A stretch of 64,000 nucleotides of DNA from Larimichthys crocea (Eukaryota > Chordata > Actinopteri > Sciaenidae): the NCBI RefSeq assembly GCF_000972845.2, contig NC_040012.1:10965930-11029929 (forward strand), given 5' to 3'. Made by a program: the position numbers and the translations under genes. Below, one piece after another: positions 28,601-39,300 of the stretch (position 1 is the first letter of the stretch; every line of letters begins with the position of its first letter). Below the pieces are notes generated by a model. The model was not told where the DNA came from. It worked only from the letters and a program-made list of their open reading frames with translations, and did not search any database.

Positions 28601-31600
28601 TCCATCTCTCATCTCAGTGTATGCTAAGCATGACCGGAGAAATGCACATTTATGTTGCCCCCCTCCTCAGTTAATTCAGGAGCAAACATTACAGTATGGT
28701 CAGTATTTCTTTATAATGGCTGGAGTCAGTGTTCAGCTCCTCTCCCGTTCACACGGTTCATTAGTTAGTTATATAGTCACCAAAGAGCACATTACTGTAG
28801 ATCTGCCCTCTGTGATGATACCAGAGACTGAAGAGATATGGATGGCCTCACCACAGTAGCTTTACCATGTGATCTTATTTGACACAGTTACCATGCAAGA
28901 AAAACTTATTGACAGCTCAATGCTTTTCTCCCATAATTAAATACACACTAACCAATGAATGTATTTGTGCACATGACTGCGTGATATATCATCAGGAGGA
29001 ACAGGAGAAGACAGATGTCAGTCCCTATTTGTCATATTTCTAATGGAATTATCTTATATACAAGTATTATCATTTTGTAATCATGAAGCAGTAATTGTAT
29101 TGTGGTTCTTTTTCTATGTTAACCTTTAAGCCTAGTGCCTTTTTGAACGACCTTTCTGAACTTTACATGACATCATGTACTCTCTTTAAGAACATGTAAC
29201 TGATTTACTTTTGCCCCCACAACTAACCTCACTAAGACGTATAATGTGCAACTAACCAATGAGAAATGATCACACCCTATACGATCACACCCCTTTTTGG
29301 ATGCAAATAAAGATGCACAGTAGGAACCAGAACGTTAGAAGACTGCTGGGAGACTCTTGAAGTCTGACAGCGAGTTGGTTCCCCTTTGCAAAGTGATTTG
29401 AGTTCCTTGAGGCTGTGTCCATTTGTTAATAAAAATAGTGTCAATCCTGACAATTTCCTAACCTGAAAAACCCACAGCTAAGCAGCTTATAAAATGGCTT
29501 AGAAACACACACACAGGGCGACACACCAAACTCTTTAAACAGGAGAAGAAAGAGTAAGTAAAAACAAGAACATTTAATCACAGATGAGACCAGGGTTGTT
29601 GACACCAGTGATCATATTTAATTCATACTAGCAGGAAACAGTGTGAATGATTTGCTTTATTCAAAGCTAATCTTAGGAAAGCAATCAGACGGAAACAAAC
29701 ACAGAGCAGGCATGCTGCATGCATTACAATGTTTGCTGCTTATATGCAATAGGAAATTTCTGTCTTGTAATTTCCTCAGAATTATCAAAGTCATACGCAT
29801 GTGCAACTTCCATGCAAATGAATGAATGAAGCAAAATACGTGTATCTATATAAAAAACATTTAGGCCTTAAGAACCTCACAAAAATACAAAAGTATAAAC
29901 TACAAAAGTCCAGCTGCCCTAAAGAAATCATACTTGCAGAAGCAGTATAATCTGTATTTTGTGGCCACAAGTTTCATTTTCTTGGGCATGCAGTTACTGC
30001 TGCACTACAACTCCAACACCAAGCAATATTTTTAGATATGAAAATTTAAATTGTGGCTTTAAGTTTCAAAAGAGACGTTGTTAAGCATTTTCTCTTCCAC
30101 TTACAGCGAAGCACCTAAGTGACTGCAGGATATATGGGTGCCAGACACATGAAGAGGACTTTTAGAGTGGCTATCGACGTATATGCTGTTTCACTGGAAA
30201 GTCACTTAGCGAATAAGAATAGGAAATAGGAAATGTCTGAAAGAAGAAGAGTCATCCTGTCTCTGACAAAGAGAGAGAACTGGGCTGCTCCTCGCTGACC
30301 CTAGCTACTGAGAGCTGGCCGTTATTAGTGCTTTGACTTTGGACCTGCTCAGAGACTGTCTGTACTGCAGAGGCTTCTGGGGTCGCTGGAAGAAAAAGAA
30401 GGGAGAAAGAGAAGAGAAGAGAAGAGAAGAGAAGAGAAGAGAAGAGAAGAGGAAATTTAGTATAAAACAGAGCAGAAGAATTGAAGTGCAGCACACTTTG
30501 TGAGGTGAAAAGAAGAGACAGTGCAAATTTAAGAAATTAAAGCTGCACAGGAAAAGATGTTATGTAAAAAGACAGCTGTCCTCATAGCCAAGAGGGACTA
30601 CAACAGTGAAGAGTCTTGTATAACCCTGCAGATTTGGTATTCTAGAGACCCTAACCCAAATGATAGCTTTCAATCCACAGAGAGCCGGACACACCACAGT
30701 TATTTCTCCTGTATTTCAAATCTTTAGGTTGGTTTAAAGTAATTACAGATTGTCCTAATGGGGCATTACAAACTGTGTGCAGTTCACTGATGTCACAGGA
30801 TTATTTTCCCCGAACAGCATCAAACAGGAAAATGTGACACAGCCAACAATCAAGCAAACAAACGGAGGCCTTCCAAGAAAAACACCACAGTCGACCTCAC
30901 CACGTCACAGATTGTGTATGTCAGCTTGTTCATATTTCCAATTTATAATAGTCACATTAGTAATAGAAAGATATTAGGATTACTTACATCCAGGGATTTC
31001 AGTCAGCTCGTTCAGAGGTGGCACTGTCTCTAATGTGTTGGCGTATTTCTTGGCGGCCTGTCTTTGCTGGCTCCGTGCCTCTATTTCCTTTCTGGTTCTC
31101 GGGATTCGACATTTGAATATACAACATAGAGTGATAACTGAGAAAGAGAGGGGGGGAAAGAGACAGGAACATGATTTGACACTTCTTTATACAATTAGGC
31201 TGGATAAAGTGTTTTGTCATTAGTACCAGTATTGATATTTAGCCCTCACATTTATTTGCCCAATTTTCAAGATACCTGTCTCTGATATTTCTGCCTGTTT
31301 GCAGCGCTCACAGCATGTAGAAATGACATTTACATAACAGCAGCACTTCTTTACAGAATCAATATCCCCATCATGCTGGACAATACACAGACATCACTGT
31401 GGACGGTATTTGTTGAAACCATTTTCTACCAAAGAACTGTTGACAGAGAGGTCTGTCAGTAACATTGCAGATTTTTTTTCAGACATGCTAGGTACAGAGG
31501 GAATGTCAGTCTCTCTGTTGATTGGCCACCAGCAGGTCAAAGAGTCATTGATGGTTCCCAGATGATGAATCATAATGGATTTGGTGATCCCCTGACTTTT

Positions 31601-34600
31601 TTATAAACATGGGAAACATTATACCTCCTAACATCAGCATGCTAGCATAGAGTGACTATATTTTTAAACCCAAACCCTGAAGTGTACCGCACATGTATGC
31701 ACTTATGCATGCACCATAGGTGTTTTCATCAATATTGCAGAACAGTTCAGTACTTAGCACATCTACCTTTGGGAACCTTTTAACACCACGCCATTATTGC
31801 AGCATTTTCGCCTTCAGGGCACATAGGACTAAGCCTCCTGGGGCTCTTTAGAAAAGATTGACTGTCTCCTTGGCATGACAGCTAATTGTTAATATACTGA
31901 CAACATCATACTGACACAGGTTCTGTCTGACGACATTGTTTGACACACATCAGTCATGAATTCAGATGTGAGGTGTATTGCTTTTTATATTGCTTTAGGT
32001 TATAATGAGTGGGACAGAACATGATATACATTGTAGGCTAGCATTGTGACCGTTAACATGATAGCATGCTGATGTTAGCATTTAGCTCAAAGCACCACTG
32101 TGTCGTACAGCAAGTGCCAAAAACAAAACTAATTTTATTCATGTGTTTTTGGGTTGAACAAGAAAATGTATAAATGTATATGTTGAAACCTGGGCAAATA
32201 AAAACAAAACTATCTGCATGGCTAGATATCGCTAGAGGCAAGTGAGAAAGTATTTTTTTTTCTAATTTGGGTAAACTGACCCTTTAAACAAAGACTAAGT
32301 CAAAGATCCTCTTGTCAGTTTTGTAACAAATCAGAAAATGTTTCAGCAATGCCAAAGACAATTTTTTTTGGGCTCAAATTTATTATTGATTTAACATTTA
32401 TCTACATTTTGATCCAACAGTTGCCATTTTATCTAAATCAACTGGGATAAGCCAATGGGATAAAAAGCAAAGTGAGGGCTTCTCTGACACAATTCTGGAA
32501 ACATCTCTTTTTCCTGACATAATATCAGTGTCATTACCATGAATCACACTGTGCTTGATAATTACACTGTGGACACATAATTGCATGTATAGGCATCTTT
32601 GGCCTGCGGTTACTTCTAAAAATAATTGTGTATTTGAAGAATGGTTTGTGAAAATGACAACAAAGTGATTTCATGAGATATACCGACCAACCGCTAAACC
32701 AAACACCGCAAAGATGGCCATGACCTGCCATAATCGTAGCCCCCAGAAAACAACAGTCTCTGAGGTAAGGGGGTCCGGCTTCGGTGGGGGATCTGTGGGT
32801 AAAAGCTGTTGGAAAAAAAAGAGTAAGTATCTGGACACCACAAATAAATCCCCACAAACGGGTTTTATAACTGAGAGCAAACAAGATCTTAGGGTGATTC
32901 CTGATGATACTTTGAACTTCAGTGAAGCGAGGCAGTCAAGTTATTGGTGTAAGATCTGACTTCAAATAAAAATTAATCAACGATGAAGTCTTAAATCTAT
33001 TTGCGTCATACATCAAATAAAAGAAGAGTTTGATGTCTTCTAAAGGGCACAAATCCTAACACCACCACAACCACTATCAGTTTCTTTTCAGAGCAATCTG
33101 TCCATAAACATTTTTAGACAACCTTACCTTTCAGTCTGAACTTTGTGTCATACTTTATTGGGGTGGTTGATGTAGTCATTTTATTTAATAGTTATCTTAT
33201 TATTGACATTTCCTGACAGAAATACTTCAAGAGTAAACCACACAGCTGACTTAAAGGAAAAGTGATTTCTTTTCCAAGACACTGGAAAAATGTTAAAAAA
33301 TAAATAAATGAAAGGACCCTTTGAAAAAGTATTAAGCATTTCTGGGACTGCTGCCAAAAAAAAATAATAAATAAACAAACAAAAACAAAAACATGCAGAG
33401 AACTAAGATATTTCTGTGACTCTGTCTCCTGTCTCATTTCAAAACATGTCTCCCCAGAGAAGGAGGTTTGGGAAGAACTAAAATAGGAAAACTGTGTTTT
33501 TGTGTTCGATCAATGCTTCGCAGAATATTGGTTCTCTGATAAAATCACAGAGGAGTTATCCCGTCTACTGTATATCGATCACTTGATTGGATGATACAAG
33601 GTTGTCTTGGAAACTCAATACTTTAGTCCATAAACCAGCAAGCAATGGATCAGAAAATGCATACTTATTACGTTTGCTTTCTTTAGAGATAACACCATTA
33701 TGCAGGGAAATGCTCTAAAAATGTGCTTGGAAAGTGTAAGTACAGATCACTGAGACTCTGCAGAGGAATAAATAAGATGGATCAACTTTAATTTGATAGA
33801 AATTAACTAAAACGTCAAAGAAGAATGGAAAATATTTATTTGACTGGATGTAAAAGTAAGCAAAGTAACCAAACAACAATAAGTTTAAGATTTCCAACAT
33901 CTCTTTGTGTTTGTTTCTTCATGCCATGTGACACTGTCGGCATCAGGTCGAAAGAACCTGTTGTTTTTGCTTGTTTGCTTCAGCAAGCAATCATGCCAAA
34001 AAGTGACAGTACAAGCTGTCTTGAGGGCCTCTATGGTGTTTGTCTGCCAAAGAAGTCTCCTGGTGCTGCTGAAATTGTGTGAACTAAAGAAGCAACACTG
34101 AAAACGATCTCAATGAGTTTTACACTCAAGGGTGATTATGTAATGCTAAGTCTTTTCCCCTGGAGGGGCATTTCATGTGGCAGGATTAGGGCTATAATCC
34201 TCAAGTTTTCTTTTGGTGTAACAAACAGCACAAACTATACAAAGTATACTGACCTCAAGTTACCTCATGTTAGCCACATGGGCATGAGCAGCCACATGGA
34301 GATGTTTCTAGACGCATTTCTAGAAACATTTGTTTGTTTGTCAGTGGCTGTTACATTTCAAATCTGGGTTATATCTGAATAAATATTAATAAATATGACA
34401 CACAATCTAATTTCTTTCCCCTCTGCTTCTTACCGACTTTAGTTTGGAACTTTATGCAGGAATTTAATCTATGTAATCTTTTTTGCCCAGTTTTTAAACA
34501 TGCCATTTGTCATAATATTGTGGCTAGTTTGTTATAGAGTGTGTTGCGGACATGTCTATAATGTTTTGTATAATAACTTGATATTTACAATTCTATTATT

Positions 34601-35073
34601 ATCTAATTTAGAAAACATAATGGATTTCAGATGCTTTTTTGTAGTCAGGTCATCATATTCTCTGAAAGGTAACCCTCCTTGCACAAAAACAACTTGTCAT
34701 ACCAGGACTCATCATATTCATCCTCCTGTTTGCATCCAAGCGCGGGCTTAGCTGTTCATGTAAAATCACAATGTATCAGGTTTCAGCATATGTTCTCTCA
34801 CTCCTCATCTAGTAATGCAAGCAACAACTGTGGTGTCCAAACAGTAAGTATGCATCACATAAAGCTACCTTGTAAACAACACGAGCCCCCCGTCACAGAG
34901 AAACCCTCAGGATATTCCTTAGAGAGACCTGTGGAGGACATAGTGATGTATTAGGCTCTTACCTCAGGATCCGGGATCTGGGAGAACACCGAGGACAAGC
35001 ACTGAGACAAGAGGACTGCTCCCCAGCCCAGCAGTAGGAGCTGAGCTGGACATACAGGCTGATCCCCAGCCAT
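25608..35073 (-). CDS. tmie: Transmembrane inner ear protein (TMIE)
   Basis: Minus-strand exons 34963-35073, 32688-32805, 30988-31137 and 25608-25927 join in phase to give 232 residues. Residues 1-32 are a signal peptide or first hydrophobic segment ([18 protein letters not shown]...). Exon 2 carries a proline-rich stretch and the start of the membrane segment ([18 protein letters not shown]). Exon 3 holds the diagnostic cytoplasmic motifs [21 protein letters not shown] and [15 protein letters not shown], which match TMIE closely. Exon 4 encodes a lysine/glutamate/glycine-rich tail. TMIE is a subunit of the hair-cell mechanotransduction channel complex with TMC1/2, LHFPL5 and PCDH15, and it binds phospholipids through its cytoplasmic part. 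The start ATG at 35073 directly precedes the signal peptide. The exon 2 donor is an unusual G|GTCGGT, chosen because it restores exact alignment (FGLAVV-ITLCC) with the family. At 232 residues it is longer than mammalian TMIE (about 156) because of the repetitive tail. Tail-to-tail with pth1r. Confidence 0.93.
26290..26530 (+). repeat. Teleost interspersed repeat fragment in a tmie intron
   Basis: TTTTTAGAAATATGTTCACTT, CAGTATGAAGCTACCAC and GTTAGTTTAGCATAG are the front part of the same abundant repeat seen near 4,430. Confidence 0.5.
29100..29460 (+). mobile_element. Possible solo LTR
   Basis: The segment has promoter-like and poly(A)-like signals in LTR order: AACCAATGAG (CCAAT box) near 29,253, TGCAAATAAAGATG near 29,301, a GC-richer stretch with short repeats, then TTAATAAAAATAG near 29,429 and an end at CCTGACA. 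No second LTR, primer-binding site or internal retroelement genes are seen nearby, and flanking duplications were not identified. A speculative call. Confidence 0.3.
30252..30385 (-). CDS. tmie: Candidate alternative terminal exon of tmie
   Basis: Within the last tmie intron a strong acceptor (TTTTTCTTCCAG on the minus strand, ending at 30386) is followed by 43 full codons and a TGA at 30252-30254, in the phase left open by the exon at 30988-31137. The peptide starts [13 protein letters not shown] and ends SSLSLSETG: serine/glutamine-rich, with no lysine repeats. Splicing to it would give a 170-residue TMIE with a completely different C-terminus. No good GT donor precedes the stop, so it would be a last exon. 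Codons are not skewed and no frame break is seen. Not proven expressed; a chance open frame of this length next to a good acceptor is possible. Confidence 0.5.
30409..30452. repeat. (GAAGA)n purine-rich microsatellite
   Basis: About eight near-perfect copies of GAAGA on the plus strand. On the minus strand, the direction of tmie, this is a CTCTT pyrimidine tract that runs into the acceptor of the candidate alternative tmie exon at 30385. Confidence 0.9.
32035..32110 (+). repeat. Short teleost interspersed repeat fragment
   Basis: GATAGCATGCTGATGTTAGC followed by ATTTAGCTCAAAGCACCACT is a recognisable piece of a common fish repeat. It lies in the intron between tmie exons 2 and 3; a related GCATGCTAGCATAGAG stretch occurs near 31,636. 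Confidence 0.45.
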
Positions 35074-36300
35074 ACTCTCCCCCTCTTTCTCCCTGCAGCC
35101 ACCTCTCTGCCTCCTCCTCTCTTCTTCTTTCTCTCTGCCTGCCTGCCTGCACTGGCACCGTATACAGGACAGGACCACAATGGCCCTGGGTGATTAATGG
35201 TCACTATGATGCTAACGTTTTCCTCCCATCCACATTTGTCTGCGGCTTTTATCCTCTATCTTTTGCCCTTCTCCCAAAACACTGCACTCACTACTACATG
35301 CAGCTCAAAACTGCTCCACTACAATGGAGGGAGCCAACACTGCTGTTAGGGAACATTAATTAATTAATAGACCTGGTGTGGTTTACAGGCAGCTCATCCT
35401 GCTGGGGAAAGGCAGTTAACACAGTGTGTGGGGGGATGGGCAGTACAGATAGCCATGAGGTTGGCCTGCGCAGGACAGTGAAGCGTCATCATGTTTATTG
35501 CGAGTGTAAAAAATGCTCCCAGCTTTGTCCTGCTCAGCATTTTCAGTATGCACCCACCTCAGGAAAGAGCAAAACAATGAGTCAGATTGTTTTGGTTGCA
35601 GTCATTTGTGTTCAACTCAAAGATTAAATGAATGTTATTTCAAGTTTTTATGTTTTGCGTTTCAGTTTGGAGTGTATGGTATGTGGTTGCTTTTAATCTA
35701 TAGGCCCTCTTTCAGTGATGTTTCCAGTGATGGGAAAAAATATTTGTTTAGTACAAGAAGCCAATCAGAAGTCAGACCCAGAAGCAGCATCCAGTCAATT
35801 TTCAAAATAACAGCAATCATAAGAAAATAATAATGATAATACACTGTGCAGACTTCCAGTCATAAAAAACACAAACAAAATGGAAACAATTTAACTTGGT
35901 AAAAACATATAAACCAAGGGTAAATTACCAAATCTGAGCAAATAAGCAAAGTCTGGCACTCAAAGTTCTGGCTTTACTCTCTTGGTGGAGTATGAAGCTG
36001 CATCAAGAACAGACCTAGTGGAATTTAGGGGTACGGCTGCAGTTGGTCAGCTTATCTTCGCAACTTAGAAACTGGTGAAAATAGCTAGTCAGGCTGTGTC
36101 AAAAATCTGTCTACCAAAACCTCTAAAGCTCACTACCTAACACACTGTATCTGGTTTACGCCATCAATGCAAAAACAAGTGCAAAGTGTAAAATCAACAT
36201 GTTGCGGCATTATGGGGGGTTATGAGTCAGTCTTCTTTGAGCAGTAACTTCCTAGAGTCGTCGCCTAGCAACTGGTCATTTACCAATACTGTTTTCATTC
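35074..36300 (-). other. tmie 5' UTR/promoter region, no other gene seen
   Basis: Directly upstream of the tmie ATG is a purine/pyrimidine-biased stretch (35,080-35,160) that may be 5' UTR. No further coding exon is recognisable on either strand. Part of the 36,060-36,250 segment is repeat-derived (listed separately). Confidence 0.4.
36060..36240 (+). repeat. Teleost interspersed repeat fragment
   Basis: AACTGGTGAAAATAGCTAG, CTGTCTACCAAAACCTCTA and AAGCTCACTACCTAACACA correspond to the back part of the repeat family noted at 4,430 and 26,290. Confidence 0.5.
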
Positions 36301-36326
36301 CTTGGTTGTTAACCTATTACAGCGAG

Positions 36327-39300
36327 CCATGTCAGTCATAAAGGCATTTCAAGAAGTCAATTCCCTGCAGCTCCTCAGAGGTAAGTACACCTGCTCCACA
36401 GGGCCGATAAAGGCTGGATTGCATTTGAAAGCCTTCAGTGTAGACCAGTTGTTTGATCAACCTGATGGGGTGCATCACAAAGGAGCAAGAAGACAGGGGG
36501 CACAGGGTCGTCCTCAAACAGGCCTTCATATTAGTTCGGCCTTGTAGATTTGCACAGAGTTGGTTAGTTATGTCAGATTCATGTCATCTCTGTTTTACAT
36601 GAATACACAGATTTGGTTCAGATTAATTAAACAACATCTTGTGAATTCTGTTACACTTGGCTTGTCAGACTAGCTGTTCCTGTTTAGATACTAAGCTACA
36701 CTAACCATCTCTTAAATATAGCCTTCATAGTCTTCTTATCAATCTCTGTGCAGAATTTTAAAAAAGCAATTTTCCAAAACGTCAAATTGTTCCTTTATTA
36801 TTTTGATTAAAGCAGTTTTAAGTAAGTATTGTACTTGGGTATGCTTTGTTACTTTCCAACCTCATCTAATCTGTTGCTATTATGAATGTGACGCTGCTTT
36901 AGCAGCCAGACATACTTGATTTACTGGTCGCATAGAGTTTTCAGTTAAATGACTATATAGAGACTGACTGAAGCATCCTGCAGAGACATGCTTCTCACAT
37001 CGATTCAAACATCATCCTCATGTCTCGTGGACGGTCTAAAACTAATAAATGGAATTAGTCGAAGTCATTTCTTTGGCATTATAGTTCAGTTTGCTCTGAT
37101 CTTTTTTTGAATTTGCACATTAAGTCTTCACTTACCAGAAACATATTCGCTTGTTTTACCCTCAACTCGTTAATCAATCACCATAGAAACCGAGGCAGTA
37201 TACATTCTGTGTCTTGATCATTTGGATGCAGTATGTACTACACCTGAGTCTGACTTTCCTGGTGACAATTAATAGAAAATGTATGCTAGCAGCCCGCAGC
37301 CCCGAAGGGTTTTTAGTGATAATGAGAACCCTTGTCCTCTGCCTTAGTCAGAAATAGCTGCCGGCAATTGTCAAAGGTGTTGGACGTAGTCATCATGCTA
37401 GTGGTACATGAGAGCACCATTAGTGGTCAAGCCCAACTTACAAATGTGCCTGCTGTTTTGTCTGGTACTTAGACAAATTACTTTAAATTGCATAGTATTT
37501 AAAAAGATGCACTAGCCTGGGTACCTACTTTATTTTTAAGTGAAGTACCTCTTAAACGCACTTGCTCATTCAATTGCTTGAGCAAGAGCATCATCTTGTT
37601 TAATTTCTTATTAAGAATCATACAGTGTGGTCTGGATGTGCTTGAGAGGAAAATCTACAGACACACACACATTGAATGATAAAAAGATATTCACCTTTAA
37701 CAACACCACAAATACAGAAAAAAAGAAAACAAGAAACACATTTACTGCTTTAGACATACAACACAAGCTAACACAGTCCAACAGTTTCCAGCACACACTA
37801 AAACCTGAAAAATGCATGCCAATGTTAAAAAATGTTTTTTTTATTTGTGAAATATAATTAAAAACTGCCATGTATTATTAACCCAAATACTACCCAACAG
37901 GTTCATGACCTATTGCACACAGTGTCGACCACTGGCAGTTCTTTTTGTGTTTTATGAGACATTGAGTATTTCTGTTTCACAAATGTTTCTTCTGCACTTG
38001 CTGAAGTAGTAAATAGATGCTATGTGACATTGTATCACACTCAGACATGTTGCAAAGAGAGTTCTGGGGTTGCAAAAGCATCACACTGGCCTGGAGGTGT
38101 GCAGAAAACAGGTTAACTTTTTTAGGATTCAGTCACAAAACAAAAAGTATCATTCAACAAAGAAATGTTAGGGTGCTGCTCTTCCCATAACATACTAAAC
38201 TGAAAAACCCCAACCTTCTCTCCAGTTCAAATCAGCCTATCAGAGTGGAGCTGTGGAAGTTAACAAGATTAACAATTAAAAAAAACACATAATTTATTGG
38301 ATTTGCTTGTGCCAACAAATTCACATTAGATTCTGCAATATAACCAAAAATACTGTACATTCAAAAATAATCAACATACAAGCATTATTTACCTTAATTA
38401 ATTGAGATTCTTCCACATATTCGGTCAGCCAATGAAAATAATAGCAAGGGTGGGCCAGGGAACAGTGAGGGAGTTGGTGCTTCCTCACAAAAATGAAAAA
38501 AAATAAATGAAAAAAAGCAAAAAAAACCGAATAGAATGACTTTGCTTACTATTTTGATGTGTTGGGGTCAAGACATTGTATCCTCAAGCCTCAGACACTG
38601 AAGTTCACACTGACTGTAATACAGTGAGTCAAAAAGCATCCTCTGAGTGTTTGACATTTTTGTCCTATTGCTGTCTGCTGAGCCAGATTCTGTGTGATAG
38701 ATGAAACACGCTTGGAGCAATCAATTCCTGGTATGAGGGAATAGAGGACAAGTAAGTTTGGACATGTGTAGCACATTACAAGTTTACAAATGTCTTTTTC
38801 TGAATTGCAGACATTATTTTGGAACTGGTTAGACGAGGAGGCAGAACAGTGTGTACAAGATGCAGCAGCTGACAGAAATGAACAAAACCTGTGTACATTT
38901 TTAGTTGTACTCTATTTCAACAATGTAACTCTTGTCCGGAAAGCTTCAAAACATTTTGAAATATCCAAGCATCTTGCTTTTCTTTTTGTGGGCCTGATAA
39001 TATTTTGCATACCACCTTGACATGGTGCACTATATGAAGTGCTACAGTATGTGAACATGTGCAGACACAAAGAGGTCCCATTAAGTATTAATCAGTGGAT
39101 GCAACAGTTGTGTCAGAACAAATCTTCACACATTTGTATTCATGAAGCATACACATACAGCATCTCACCGAACGATGAGCACTCTCTTAGGGAGTTGAGG
39201 TGGCTGAGCGAGCGTGTTATCGCCTTTGTCTCTCCCAATTATTTCTGTATCTCTCTGCTGTGAACTATCAGATAAAGGTAAAACTAAAAATCAGCAGGCA

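Noticed and set aside
38790..39020. Plus-strand frame with NWLDEEAEQCVQDAAAD after a TTGCAG acceptor
   Set aside because: Looks mildly protein-like at first but runs into a hydrophobic random frame, with no donor or partner exon and no recognised family.
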